From contig NZ_VAUO01000014.1 in the NCBI RefSeq assembly GCF_005796105.1, positions 1 through 64,000 of the forward strand: a stretch of DNA of 64,000 nt, in the 5' to 3' direction. Below are positions 1 to 8,564 of this stretch, piece by piece. The position numbers were made by a program, and so were the translations under genes. Each line of letters opens with the position of its first letter. The stretch's first letter is position 1. The notes under the pieces were generated by a model. That model was not told the origin of the DNA, ran no database searches, and was given only the letters and a program-made list of their open reading frames with translations. Source of the stretch: Pseudomonas mosselii. Lineage in GTDB: Bacteria; Pseudomonadota; Gammaproteobacteria; Pseudomonadales; Pseudomonadaceae.

Positions 1-12
1 CCGGTCGTACAC

Positions 13-81
13 CGCGAACACCGGCGAAGCCGGTGCCATCCACCGCATCGCCTGCTTCGCGGCTAAAGCCGCTCCCACAGG
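13..81. repeat. REP element with conserved spacer
   Basis: Pseudomonas-type REP sequence. A GC-rich hairpin core (gcggctaaagccgc) is followed by ctcccacagg. The adjoining spacer contains the small palindrome accggcgaagccggt and the phrase gccatccaccg. The same spacer occurs near 15500, 31330 and 46360. It lies upstream of ribA and probably belongs to the 3' end of the preceding gene, which is outside the window. Confidence 0.8.
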
Positions 82-255
82 GTTCGCATCAGCTTCCCAA
101 TGATCAGCAAGAAAGTTGTTCCCGCGTGCATGATGTGCGCGGCGCCATAAGCATCGAACTTTTCGATCTTGATCCACGGTATTCAGCCTGCGCACCTGCT
201 CCGGGCTGCTGATACAATCGGTCGATCTGAAATTTCCTACCACCAGGAGCACAAC

Positions 256-873
256 GTGCCCGTCGTCTTTGTTGCCGCCTCAAAACTCCCGACGCCCTTC
301 GCGACTTTCACCATGCATGGTTTCCTCGACGAAGCCACCGGCCGTGAGCATGTGGTGCTCAGCCTGGGTGACATTGCCGACGGCCAGCCGGTGTTGGGGC
401 GCCTGCACTCTGAGTGCCTGACCGGCGACGCCCTGTTCAGCCAGCGCTGTGACTGTGGCTCGCAACTGGAAGCTGCGCTGCAAGCCATCGCCCGTGAGGG
501 CCGTGGCGTGCTGCTGTACCTGCGCCAGGAAGGCCGTGGTATTGGCCTGCTGAACAAGATCCGCGCCTACGAACTGCAAGACGGTGGCGCCGATACCGTC
601 GAGGCCAACGAGCGCTTGGGCTTTGCTGCCGACCAGCGCGACTACGCCATGTGCTTGCCAATGCTCGAGCACCTGGGGGTCAGTTCGCTGCGTCTGATGA
701 CCAACAATCCGCGCAAGGTCAAAGCCCTGACCGACATGCATATCAAGGTCGCCGAGCGTGTGCCGCTGCACACCGGGCATAACCCGCACAACCGCCTGTA
801 CCTGGCCACCAAGGCCGACAAGCTTGGCCACATGATGGGCAACCAGCACCAGGGCGAGGTCCCCCAGGCGTGA
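256..873 (+). CDS. ribA: GTP cyclohydrolase II
   Basis: Opens the imidazole ring of GTP, giving 2,5-diamino-6-ribosylamino-4-pyrimidinone phosphate, formate and pyrophosphate: the first committed step of riboflavin synthesis. The 205-residue product has the usual stand-alone RibA length. The zinc-binding cysteines C54, C65 and C67 (ECLTG...RCDCGSQ) and the GTP-binding stretch LRQEGRGIGL are intact. The GTG start at 256 is chosen over upstream starts because AGGAG (245-249) sits at proper spacing and the protein then begins MPVVFVAASK, as I recall for the P. putida enzyme. The next gene overlaps its stop by 4 nt. Confidence 0.95.
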   Translation: MPVVFVAASKLPTPFATFTMHGFLDEATGREHVVLSLGDIADGQPVLGRLHSECLTGDALFSQRCDCGSQLEAALQAIAREGRGVLLYLRQEGRGIGLLNKIRAYELQDGGADTVEANERLGFAADQRDYAMCLPMLEHLGVSSLRLMTNNPRKVKALTDMHIKVAERVPLHTGHNPHNRLYLATKADKLGHMMGNQHQGEVPQA

Positions 874-1289
874 CCCGTGGCGAGGTCAAGCGCCGACTGG
901 CCCTGGCTTGGTGGCAGTACCTGGCGGTCGGCTTGGTGCCGTTGCCAGTGATGGCTTGGGCTTTTGGTGCTGGTGACCCGCTGATGCCGGTGCTGGCGAT
1001 GCCGCTGTTCATTGCTGGCACCGCCACGTTGTTTCTCAGCTTGCCGCGCTTCGGCGCCTACAAGCGGGCGCTGATCGCCACCGACAAGGCCTTGGGCAGC
1101 GCCGAAGAGCCGGCTGCCTGGATCGCGTTGGCACAGGCGCGACGCATGGCGATGCTGTTTGCTTGTTTCCCGGCTTGGGTGGCCGCGTTGTCGGTGCTAG
1201 TGGGGCTGGAGGCGATACCGCAGTGCCTGCTTGCGCTGTCGACGGTGGTGGTGCTTTACCTCTATCGCATCCCACGCCAGCTCGGCTGA
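870..1289 (+). CDS. Small membrane protein downstream of ribA
   Basis: A 139-residue protein of unknown function. Hydrophobic segments lie at roughly residues 16-33, 38-57, 92-110 and 114-132, so three or four membrane spans are likely. A basic and acidic loop sits between the second and third. The GTG start at 870 overlaps the ribA stop in a GTGA arrangement, implying translational coupling. No enzymatic motif is seen. It occupies a position commonly held by a conserved hypothetical protein in pseudomonads, and a REP pair follows it. Confidence 0.75.
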   Translation: MTRGEVKRRLALAWWQYLAVGLVPLPVMAWAFGAGDPLMPVLAMPLFIAGTATLFLSLPRFGAYKRALIATDKALGSAEEPAAWIALAQARRMAMLFACFPAWVAALSVLVGLEAIPQCLLALSTVVVLYLYRIPRQLG

Positions 1290-1299
1290 GAAAATCCCC

Positions 1300-1373
1300 G
1301 CAAGGCCGCTCCTGCACCGACCGCGCAAGCCAACATTCACGGGCTAGCGCGGACTATGCAAGAGCGGCCTTGC
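1300..1373. repeat. REP pair between convergent genes
   Basis: Two inverted REP cores, gcaaggccgct (1300-1310) and agcggccttgc (1363-1373), sit between the converging 3' ends of the ribA-linked gene and dxs. The arms can form a long hairpin and probably act as a transcript-end or mRNA-stabilising structure for both strands. Confidence 0.75.
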
Positions 1374-1393
1374 CAATGCCTGTCGCGGGGGCG

Positions 1394-3289
1394 TTACAGG
1401 CCGAGCTTAGCCATGCGGGCGAGTACCGCAGCCTCGATGCCTGCGGCATCCAGTCCGCACTCGGCGAGCATCTGTGCAGGCTTGGCGTGCTCGACGTAGA
1501 GGTCCGGCAGGCCCAGGTGCAGCAGCGGCTTGACCACGGCTTCGCGGGCCAGGAACTCACCGACGGCAGCACCTGCGCCACCCATGATGGCGTTTTCCTC
1601 GATGGTCACCAGCAACTCATGCTGAGCAGCCATCTCCAGCACCAGCGCCTCATCCAGTGGCTTGACGAAGCGCATGTCGACCACGCTGGCATCGAGCTTT
1701 TCAGCCACCTGCAGCGCCTCGGTCAACTGCACGCCGAACACCAGCAGCGCGACGTTGCGGCCATGGCGGCGGACTACGCCCTTGCCGATTTCCAGTGGAT
1801 CGAGGTCACCGCTGATCGGTACGTTAGGGCCGGTGCCACGGGGGTAGCGTACTGCCGCTGGACCTTTGTAGTGATGGCCGGTGCTGAGCATCTTGCGCAG
1901 CTCGTTCTCATCGCTTGGGGTCATCACCAGCATGCCGGGGATGCAGCGCAGGTACGACAGGTCGTAACTGCCGGCGTGGGTCGGGCCGTCTTCGCCGACC
2001 AGGCCTGCGCGATCGATGGCGAACAGCACGTCCAGATCCTGCACTGCCACATCATGAATCAGCTGGTCATAGGCGCGTTGCAGGAAGGTGGAGTAGATCG
2101 CCACCACCGGCTTGGCGCCTTCGCAGGCCATGCCAGCGGCCAGGGTTACGGCATGCTGCTCGGCGATGGCCACGTCGAAGTAACGCTCGGGGTAGCGCTC
2201 GCTGAATGCGACCAGGTCCGAGCCTTCCTTCATTGCCGGGGTGATACCCACCAGGCGGTTGTCGGCGGCGGCCATGTCGCACAGCCACTGGCCGAACACT
2301 GCCGAATACTTGGGGCCACTGGGCTTTTTCGGGGCCACTGGCTTGTCGGCCGGCTCCAGCTTGGTGATGGCGTGGTAGCCGATTGGGTCGACTTCGGCCG
2401 GGGCGAAGCCCTTGCCCTTCTTGGTGACCACGTGCAGGAACTGCGGGCCCTTGAGGTCACGCATGTTGCGCAGGGTGGCGATCAGTGTGGGCAGGTCGTG
2501 GCCGTCGATTGGGCCGATGTAGTTCCAGCCCAGCTCCTCGAACAGGGTGCCGGGGACCAGCATGCCCTTGGCGTATTCTTCGGTGCGGCGGGCGATTTCC
2601 CAGGCGCCTGGCAGGCGCGAGAGGACTTTCTTGCTGCCTTCGCGCATGCTCGCGTAAGTGCGGCTGGAGAGGATCTTGGCCAGGTAGTTGGACAGCCCGC
2701 CGACGTTGCGCGAAATCGACATGTCGTTGTCATTGAGGATGACCAGCATGTCGGCGTTGACTTCCTGCGCGTGGTTCAGCGCCTCGAAGGCCATGCCGGC
2801 GGTCAGCGCGCCGTCACCGATCACCGCGATGGATTTGCGCGGGTCGTTCTGCAGGCGGGCGGCGATGGCCATGCCTAAGGCGGCGCTGATCGAGGTGCTG
2901 GAGTGGCCGACGCCGAAGGTGTCGTACTCGCTCTCGCTGCGCCGCGGAAAGGCCGCGATGCCGTCCTTCTGGCGCAGGCTGAGCATGCGCTGGCGGCGAC
3001 CGGTGAGGATCTTGTGCGGGTAGGCCTGGTGACCGACGTCCCACACCAGACGGTCATCGGGTGTGTCGAAGACGTAGTGCAGGGCGATGGTCAGCTCGAT
3101 GACACCCAGGCCAGCACCAAAATGCCCACCGGTCTGACCAACGGTGTAGAGCAGCTCCTGGCGCAGCTCGTCAGCCAGGGTCTCCAGGTCGGCTTCGGCC
3201 AGCCGGCGCAAGCCGGCTGGCGTATCGGCGCGGTCCAGCAACGGCGTGACCGGGCGTTCGCGGGGGATCTCTTGAAACGTCGTGGGCAT
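1394..3289 (-). CDS. dxs: 1-deoxy-D-xylulose-5-phosphate synthase
   Basis: Thiamine-diphosphate enzyme condensing pyruvate and glyceraldehyde 3-phosphate to DXP, the entry to the MEP isoprenoid pathway and also a precursor for thiamine. The 631-residue product has H56 in GGHFGAG, the ThDP/Mg motif GDG at 158-160 with N187 (ILNDND), and the transketolase-type AEQHAV stretch in the second domain. The start at 3289 (MPTTFQEIP) is preferred to an in-frame ATG 21 codons upstream, matching the family N-terminus. It is the last gene of an xseB-ispA-dxs unit, 131 nt after ispA. Confidence 0.97.
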   Translation of the reverse strand: MPTTFQEIPRERPVTPLLDRADTPAGLRRLAEADLETLADELRQELLYTVGQTGGHFGAGLGVIELTIALHYVFDTPDDRLVWDVGHQAYPHKILTGRRQRMLSLRQKDGIAAFPRRSESEYDTFGVGHSSTSISAALGMAIAARLQNDPRKSIAVIGDGALTAGMAFEALNHAQEVNADMLVILNDNDMSISRNVGGLSNYLAKILSSRTYASMREGSKKVLSRLPGAWEIARRTEEYAKGMLVPGTLFEELGWNYIGPIDGHDLPTLIATLRNMRDLKGPQFLHVVTKKGKGFAPAEVDPIGYHAITKLEPADKPVAPKKPSGPKYSAVFGQWLCDMAAADNRLVGITPAMKEGSDLVAFSERYPERYFDVAIAEQHAVTLAAGMACEGAKPVVAIYSTFLQRAYDQLIHDVAVQDLDVLFAIDRAGLVGEDGPTHAGSYDLSYLRCIPGMLVMTPSDENELRKMLSTGHHYKGPAAVRYPRGTGPNVPISGDLDPLEIGKGVVRRHGRNVALLVFGVQLTEALQVAEKLDASVVDMRFVKPLDEALVLEMAAQHELLVTIEENAIMGGAGAAVGEFLAREAVVKPLLHLGLPDLYVEHAKPAQMLAECGLDAAGIEAAVLARMAKLGL

Positions 3290-3420
3290 CAGGCGAGTCG
3301 TTATAGGTTTGAAGACGCGGCAGTTTACCCCATTGTGGGAAAAGCTGCCCATTCAAGCAGGGGCATACACACCCTGTTGGCGCGGGTTGTCCACGCTCGC
3401 TCAGGCCTGGGTGTCAGGGC

Positions 3421-4308
3421 TTAATGGCGGCGTTCGACGATAAAGCGGGCCAGCGCACGCAGCGGCTCGGCGTGCTCGTCAAACCCTTGCAACGCCGCCA
3501 GCGCCTGGTCGCGCAGCTCCAGTGCATAGGCCTTGGCCGCGTCCAACCCGAGCAATGCCGGGTAGGTGGGTTTGTCACGGGCGATGTCAGCGCCCTGGCG
3601 TTTGCCCAGGGTGGCGGTGTCGCTTTCCACGTCGAGGATGTCGTCCTGCACCTGGAAGGCCAGGCCGATGGCTTGTGCATAGGTCTGCAACGCGTCGAGC
3701 TGGGCTTGTTCGGCGTGGCCGCTGGCCAGAGCGCCCAGGCGCACGCTGGTTTCGATCAGTGCACCGGTCTTGTGCCGGTGCATGTATTCCAGCGCCTTCT
3801 GGTCGAGCTTAAGGCCCACCGAACCGAGGTCGATGGCCTGGCCGCCGACCATGCCAGCGGGGCCTGCGGCCTTGGCCAGGGCCTGGACCATGGCCAGGCG
3901 CAGGCTATCGGGCTGCGGGCTCAGGCGCGCGTCGAGTAGGGCGCTGAACGCCAGGCTTTGCAAACCGTCGCCGGCAAGGATGGCGCAGGCTTCGTCGAAG
4001 GCTTTATGGGTGGTCGGCTGGCCACGGCGCAGGTCGTCGTCGTCCATCGCTGGCAGGTCGTCATGCACCAGCGAATAGGCGTGGATCAGCTCGACCGCAC
4101 AGGCTGCGCCGTTGGCCTGTTCGGCCGGCGCGCCCAGGGCTTGGCAGGCCGCGTAGGCCAGCAGCGGACGGACCCGCTTGCCGCCGTTCATCACGCTATA
4201 GCGCATGGCCGCATACAGGCGTTCGAGTTCTTTGGAGGGGGCCTGGAACAGCGTTTCCAAGGCAGCATCCACGCGTGCCTGGCAGTGGGCCTGGTACTGC
4301 GCGATCAT
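3421..4308 (-). CDS. ispA: Farnesyl diphosphate synthase (geranyltranstransferase)
   Basis: Chain elongation of DMAPP/GPP with IPP to farnesyl diphosphate, feeding undecaprenol and quinone side chains. At 295 residues it has the normal bacterial FPPS length. The first aspartate-rich motif HDDLPAMDDDDLRRG starts at D83/D84, and the second (QDDILD) lies near residue 236. GGKRVRP (42-48) is the IPP-binding region. The gene overlaps xseB by 4 nt (ATGA), so the two are translationally coupled; dxs follows. Confidence 0.97.
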   Translation of the reverse strand: MIAQYQAHCQARVDAALETLFQAPSKELERLYAAMRYSVMNGGKRVRPLLAYAACQALGAPAEQANGAACAVELIHAYSLVHDDLPAMDDDDLRRGQPTTHKAFDEACAILAGDGLQSLAFSALLDARLSPQPDSLRLAMVQALAKAAGPAGMVGGQAIDLGSVGLKLDQKALEYMHRHKTGALIETSVRLGALASGHAEQAQLDALQTYAQAIGLAFQVQDDILDVESDTATLGKRQGADIARDKPTYPALLGLDAAKAYALELRDQALAALQGFDEHAEPLRALARFIVERRH

Positions 4309-4547
4309 GCCTCGGGCTCCGCGTCGAACGGCTGGGCCGCCAGTTCGCCGTCACGCTCCAACAGGATCTGCACCTTCTGCTCGGCCTGGGCCAGGGCGCC
4401 CTGGCAGTCGCGGGTCAGGGCGATGCCCTGTTCGAAGGCGGCCAGCGATTCTTCCAGCGACAGTTCGCCGTTCTCCAGGCGCTCGACCAGGGCTTGCAGG
4501 TCGGCGAGGGATTGTTCGAAATCGATGGAGGCTTTTTTGCGGGCCAT
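4305..4547 (-). CDS. xseB: Exodeoxyribonuclease VII small subunit
   Basis: An 80-residue helical protein that assembles with XseA into exonuclease VII, a single-strand-specific nuclease. It shows the typical sequence FEQSLADLQALVERLENGELSLEESLAAFEQG and the usual length for XseB. First gene of the xseB-ispA-dxs operon, with the stop overlapping the ispA start. xseA is not in this window. Confidence 0.95.
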   Translation of the reverse strand: MARKKASIDFEQSLADLQALVERLENGELSLEESLAAFEQGIALTRDCQGALAQAEQKVQILLERDGELAAQPFDAEPEA

Positions 4548-4683
4548 GGCGACTGTCTCGGTGGTGTTCAGAACGGCGCGACACTAGCAGAGCGGGGCAG
4601 GGGGAGCAAATCAACGCAGGTTTTGTCTTATTTTGTTGCATTTATCTGAGCGGTAACGTCTTGCACATTCAGATGTGATCGGA

Positions 4684-4712
4684 TTGTGAGGGTCTTGGCC
4701 CTCTGCCATAAT
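4684..4712 (+). promoter_or_regulatory. Candidate sigma-70 promoter of the acetylation module
   Basis: TTGTGA (4684-4689) and CATAAT (4707-4712) are separated by exactly 17 bp in the divergent region between xseB and the MBOAT gene. Transcription would start near 4719, leaving a leader of about 60 nt. This is pattern-matching only. Confidence 0.5.
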
Positions 4713-4781
4713 CCGCGCGCTTCGGCCCGCGGCCCCTGTGCGGCGGGTCTTTCCCCTCGATGTCACGTAACGGACTACGTT

Positions 4782-6185
4782 GTGAGCTTCCTCTCGATCG
4801 AATTCGGCCTCTGTTTCACGCTGTTCTTCATTGTCTACTGGAGCCTGTGCTGGAGTGCCCGGCTGCAAAACGTGCTGCTGCTGACGGCCAGCTATGCGCT
4901 GGTGGCGAGTTTCAGCCTGCATTCGCTGTATATCCTGCTGGGTTACAGCGCGCTGGTGTATTTGCTTGGAGGCTTGGCCGGGCGCTATCCCGGGCGTGGG
5001 TTCTGCAATGCGCTGTTGCTTGCCTTGGTGGTGGGCTGCTTCTACCTGTTCAAGTATCAGGTGTTCTTCGTCGAAGGGGTGCAAAACGCCTTGGCGGCGG
5101 CCGGGGTGCAAGTGGCGTTGCCGCTGCTGGACGTGCTGGTGCCCATTGGCCTGTCGTTCTACGCCTTCCATTCGGTCAGCTACGTGGTGTCGATCAGTCG
5201 GCGCGAACTGCAACCGGTCGGGCCGCTGGACCTGGCCCTGTACCTGGCGTTCTTCCCCAGCCTGGTGGCGGGCCCGGTGAACCGGGCACTGCACATGCTG
5301 GCGCAGATCCGCCCCGAGGCCATGCGCCAAGTGCTCGAGCCGCAGCGTGCGCTGGGCTTGATTGCCCTGGCGGTGATCAAGCTGTTCTTCCTCAGTGCCT
5401 GGCTGGGCAGCGAGTGGGTCGACCCGGTGTTCGACACGCCCGGCAGCTATTCGCCCGAGCAGGTGCTGTTGAGTGTGTATGGCTACAGCTTCCTGATCTA
5501 CTTCAACTTCAGTGGCTACACCAACCTGGTCACCGGCATTGCGCTGCTGCTGGGTTTTCGTCTGCCGGAGAACTTCAACGCGCCCTACATGGCGCACAAC
5601 CTCAAGGAGTTCTGGGGGCGCTGGCACATCAGCCTGTCGCGGTTCATCCGTGACTACGTCTATATCCCCCTGGGGGGCAATCGCCAGGGGGCCTGGCGCG
5701 GCAACCTGAACATGCTGCTGGCGATGCTGGTGTCCGGGCTGTGGCACGGGGCGAGCCTGAACTTCATCATCTGGGGCGCGCTGCATGGCGTGGGCCTGGC
5801 GATTTCCAAGCTGTTCAGCCAGTGGCTGCCCGGCTTCGCCAAGTTGCCGGGGGCCGGGCTGATGGCGCGTCTGATGACCTTCCACTACGTCGCCTTCGCC
5901 TGGATCTTCTTCCGCAGTACCACGCTCGATGGCGCCCTGGAGATGCTCGGTGATATCGCTGAGCTGAGCCTGGCTGGGCTGGCCAGCAGCACCGGCCTGA
6001 TGCTGCTGGGCTGCGTACTGTTCGTGGCCAGCTACCCGCAGTGGCTGGCGCTGCTGCGCCAGTGCTTTGCCGCCAGCCAACGACTGCCGTGGCTGTTGTA
6101 TCCGGTTCCGCTGGGGATCGGTGTGTCGCTGGTGATCTTCGCTTCGCAATCGGGTGTGCCGGGGTTCATCTATGCAAGTTTCTGA
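4782..6185 (+). CDS. MBOAT-family membrane O-acyltransferase (AlgI/PatA-like)
   Basis: Polytopic protein of about 467 residues that should move acetyl groups across the inner membrane to a periplasmic partner. The AlgI-type signature FWGRWHISLSRFIRDYVYIPLGG lies at about 277-300, and the presumed catalytic histidine is in SGLWHGAS near residue 321. About ten hydrophobic segments are visible. The GTG at 4782 is chosen because residues before it (RASARGPCAAG) look non-coding; its ribosome-binding site is weak, so the start is uncertain. It overlaps the next gene by 14 nt. With the two SGNH proteins behind it and no polymer synthase nearby, the substrate is unknown; peptidoglycan is one inference. 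Confidence 0.85.
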   Translation: MSFLSIEFGLCFTLFFIVYWSLCWSARLQNVLLLTASYALVASFSLHSLYILLGYSALVYLLGGLAGRYPGRGFCNALLLALVVGCFYLFKYQVFFVEGVQNALAAAGVQVALPLLDVLVPIGLSFYAFHSVSYVVSISRRELQPVGPLDLALYLAFFPSLVAGPVNRALHMLAQIRPEAMRQVLEPQRALGLIALAVIKLFFLSAWLGSEWVDPVFDTPGSYSPEQVLLSVYGYSFLIYFNFSGYTNLVTGIALLLGFRLPENFNAPYMAHNLKEFWGRWHISLSRFIRDYVYIPLGGNRQGAWRGNLNMLLAMLVSGLWHGASLNFIIWGALHGVGLAISKLFSQWLPGFAKLPGAGLMARLMTFHYVAFAWIFFRSTTLDGALEMLGDIAELSLAGLASSTGLMLLGCVLFVASYPQWLALLRQCFAASQRLPWLLYPVPLGIGVSLVIFASQSGVPGFIYASF

Positions 6186-7308
6186 TAGCAAACAGCTGCT
6201 CCAGGTGCAGTTGGGCGCTGCCCGTGCGTTGTACGCGATTGTGTTGACCACCGCGTTGCTGTTCTGGCTGAACCAGGACTCGATCAAGCTCTACTGCCAG
6301 CAGAAGTACCACGAGGGTTGCGAGATTCCGCTGTTGGGGCAACTGCCAGCCTGGCGCTACGGCGCGCAGTTGACCTTGGCCCTGGAAGACGGCCGCGACA
6401 GTTTCATCGAGCGCTTGCAGCAGGCCCCGCAGTTGGCCCGGTCCCCGGCGCCGGTGGAGTTGCCTGCGCCTGCGCCGGTGGTGACGATCAACCTGGAGAC
6501 GCCCGCGGCGTTGGCCAAACCGTTGCCGGTGGCGAGCCCACCTGTGCCTGGCGTCGAGCCAGAGCCTGTGCCGCACACATCGGTCCCGGTGATGCGGCCA
6601 GCCGTTGTTGCCCAGGCGCCGCACCCGCAGACGTTGCAGGGCGGCACGCTGGTTTCGCTGGCGTCGGGTGACGAGGTGTTCCTGGTCGGCGACTCACTGA
6701 TGCAGGGCGTCGCGCCGCATCTGGCCAACAGCCTGCGCAAGCGCTACCAGATCCGTACCGTCAACCTCAGCAAACAGAGCACCGGGCTTGCGTATCCGGG
6801 GTTCTTCAACTGGCCGAAAACCGTTGCCGATACTCTCGAACATGGCCCGAACATCCGCCTGATGGTGGTGTTCCTCGGGCCGAACGATCCTTGGGACATG
6901 CCTCAGGGCAAGGGTAAGCCCTTCCTGCGCTTCAAGTCCCCGGAGTGGGAGGTGGCTTACCGTGCACGCATCGACGCGATCCTAGACCAAGCCCGGGCAC
7001 ATAACGTGCAAGTGCTGTGGGTGGGCCCGCCGAACATGGAGAAGGCGCGGCTGTCCACAGCCATGGGCTACCTGAGCGGCCTGTATCAGGCGCAAACCGC
7101 GCTGTACGGCCAGCACTATGTCTCGGCCAACCCGATTCTCGGTTACGCGGACGACACCTTCTCCTATACGGTGCAGACGCCGGAGGGCAAGCGGGTCAAG
7201 GTGCGTGTCGACGACGGTATTCATTTCACCATCACAGGCCAGAAGATGATCGCCGAACAGGTACTGTCGCTGATCAGCTTCCCCGGCCTGACCGTAACAG
7301 GACATTGA
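6172..7308 (+). CDS. Membrane-anchored SGNH/DUF459-type acetyltransferase or esterase
   Basis: 378 residues: an N-terminal membrane span at about 18-36, a Pro/Ala/Val-rich linker to about 155, then an SGNH domain. Block I is GDSLMQG (173-179, nucleophile S175), FLGPNDPWD supplies the block III Asn, and D348-G-I-H351 completes the DxxH dyad. By analogy with AlgJ/AlgX, WssI and PatB it would be the periplasmic enzyme receiving acetyl groups from the MBOAT protein. The ATG at 6172 overlaps the MBOAT gene; stop and next start are separated by one base. Function is inferred from context. Confidence 0.8.
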   Translation: MQVSDSKQLLQVQLGAARALYAIVLTTALLFWLNQDSIKLYCQQKYHEGCEIPLLGQLPAWRYGAQLTLALEDGRDSFIERLQQAPQLARSPAPVELPAPAPVVTINLETPAALAKPLPVASPPVPGVEPEPVPHTSVPVMRPAVVAQAPHPQTLQGGTLVSLASGDEVFLVGDSLMQGVAPHLANSLRKRYQIRTVNLSKQSTGLAYPGFFNWPKTVADTLEHGPNIRLMVVFLGPNDPWDMPQGKGKPFLRFKSPEWEVAYRARIDAILDQARAHNVQVLWVGPPNMEKARLSTAMGYLSGLYQAQTALYGQHYVSANPILGYADDTFSYTVQTPEGKRVKVRVDDGIHFTITGQKMIAEQVLSLISFPGLTVTGH

Positions 7309-7309
7309 G

Positions 7310-8503
7310 ATGCGCCAATGGCATCACCTGCTGGGCCTGGCCCTGCTGATCAGCGCGGTACCCGGTTGCAGCACCGGCGCGAGCAGCGTGGCCGCCCAGC
7401 CCGCAGCACGCCCGGCGCCCGCACCTGCCGCCCGCCAGGACGGCAATCTGTCGCTGCTGGCCAACAAACTGCGCAACGCCAACCGGGCACCGGTGGCGAT
7501 CGTCCAACTGGGCGACTCGCACACCGCTGCCGACCTGTTCAGCGGCGAGCTGCGCCGGCTGTTGCAGGCGCGCTACGGCGACGGCGGCATTGGTCTGGTG
7601 CCCGCTTCGCCGGTGCCAGGGATCCGCAACGACCGGGTGATCATCAAGAGCGAGAAGCGCCAATGGGAGCTGATCTCGGCGCGCAACCAGCAGAGCAGCC
7701 AGTTCCCCTTGGGCGGCTACTTGTCGTTGCCGCTGGCCAATCGTTCCAGCGTGGTGCTGCAAGCGCGCGATGAAGACGCGCAGCGCTACAAGGTGTCGGC
7801 GTTGTACCAGTCCACCACCAATGCTGCGCTGCTGGTCAACGGCGGCCAGCGCCGCGCGTTGGCGATCAGCAATGGCCAATGGCGTTTCAGTCCGGTCTTC
7901 GCGAACGCTGGTCTGCCGCTGCAACTGAGCGTCGAGGGTGGGCGCGGCGTGGCCTTGGGCGGCTGGTACTTGCAGTCGCAGAAGAACGCTGGGGTGATCT
8001 ACTCGACGCTGGGCATCAATGGTGCGCGCCTGGAGGTGGTGGACAAGTGGCAGCCGGGTTGGCAGGACAGCCTCAAGGCCGTTAAGCCGGACCTGGTGAT
8101 TCTCGCCTATGGCACCAACGAAGCGTTCGACGACAAGCTAGACCTAGCGCTTTACCAGACCCAGTTGGACACCACGCTGACACGCTTGCGCCAGGATCTG
8201 CCGCGTACTGCGATTCTGCTGGTGGGCCCGCCAGACTCGATCAAGCAGCGCAAGGCGCGTACCTGTGCAGCGCGCCAGCCTCAGCCGCTGGCGTCGGTGA
8301 TCCGCATCCAGCAGCAGATGGCACGTAAGCACCAGGCGCTGTTCTGGGATTGGCAGGCGTTCATGGGCGGGCCGTGCGCGATTGCCGGCTGGCAGGCCAG
8401 CGGCCTGGCGCGACCCGATCTGGTGCACCTGAGCGCCGAGGGCTATCGCAAGAGCGCAGCGGGGTTGTATGAATTCCTGAAAGGGCCGTTGGGCCTGCGT
8501 TGA
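7310..8503 (+). CDS. SGNH-hydrolase lipoprotein (Ape1-like)
   Basis: 397 residues. A lipoprotein signal with lipobox AVPGC (Cys20) is followed by an Ala/Pro-rich linker. The SGNH fold shows QLGDSHTA (S70), YSTLGINGA as block II, AYGTNEA (268-272) as block III and D370-L-V-H373 as the catalytic dyad. The GDSHTA/GDGGIG arrangement recalls O-acetyl-peptidoglycan esterase Ape1 more than AlgX, but this is from memory of the family. Third gene of a tight operon (MBOAT, SGNH, SGNH), possibly supplying the de-acetylating or second transferase activity. Probably in the outer membrane: the residue after the Cys is Ser. Confidence 0.8.
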   Translation: MRQWHHLLGLALLISAVPGCSTGASSVAAQPAARPAPAPAARQDGNLSLLANKLRNANRAPVAIVQLGDSHTAADLFSGELRRLLQARYGDGGIGLVPASPVPGIRNDRVIIKSEKRQWELISARNQQSSQFPLGGYLSLPLANRSSVVLQARDEDAQRYKVSALYQSTTNAALLVNGGQRRALAISNGQWRFSPVFANAGLPLQLSVEGGRGVALGGWYLQSQKNAGVIYSTLGINGARLEVVDKWQPGWQDSLKAVKPDLVILAYGTNEAFDDKLDLALYQTQLDTTLTRLRQDLPRTAILLVGPPDSIKQRKARTCAARQPQPLASVIRIQQQMARKHQALFWDWQAFMGGPCAIAGWQASGLARPDLVHLSAEGYRKSAAGLYEFLKGPLGLR

Positions 8504-8517
8504 GGCTTGCGGCCCTG

Positions 8518-8554
8518 TCGCGAGACAAGTCGGGAGTGCCGACTTGCCTCGCGA
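8518..8554. terminator. Long hairpin between convergent genes
   Basis: tcgcgag (8518-8524) pairs with ctcgcga (8548-8554), and caagtcgg (8526-8533) with ccgacttg (8539-8546), with a single A/C mismatch. It separates the 3' ends of the acetylation operon and ribB. No clear T-run is present, so it could equally be an mRNA-stabilising structure. Confidence 0.55.
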
Positions 8555-8564
8555 TGCTTTCGGG

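Noticed and set aside
1163..2878. 571-codon open frame on the + strand
   Set aside because: It is antisense to dxs in a high-G+C gene; the encoded protein is His/Gln/Val-rich with no domain, and dxs is certain.
4611..6287. 558-codon open frame on the - strand
   Set aside because: Antisense to the MBOAT gene, Gln/His/Arg-rich and without hydrophobic or domain signals.
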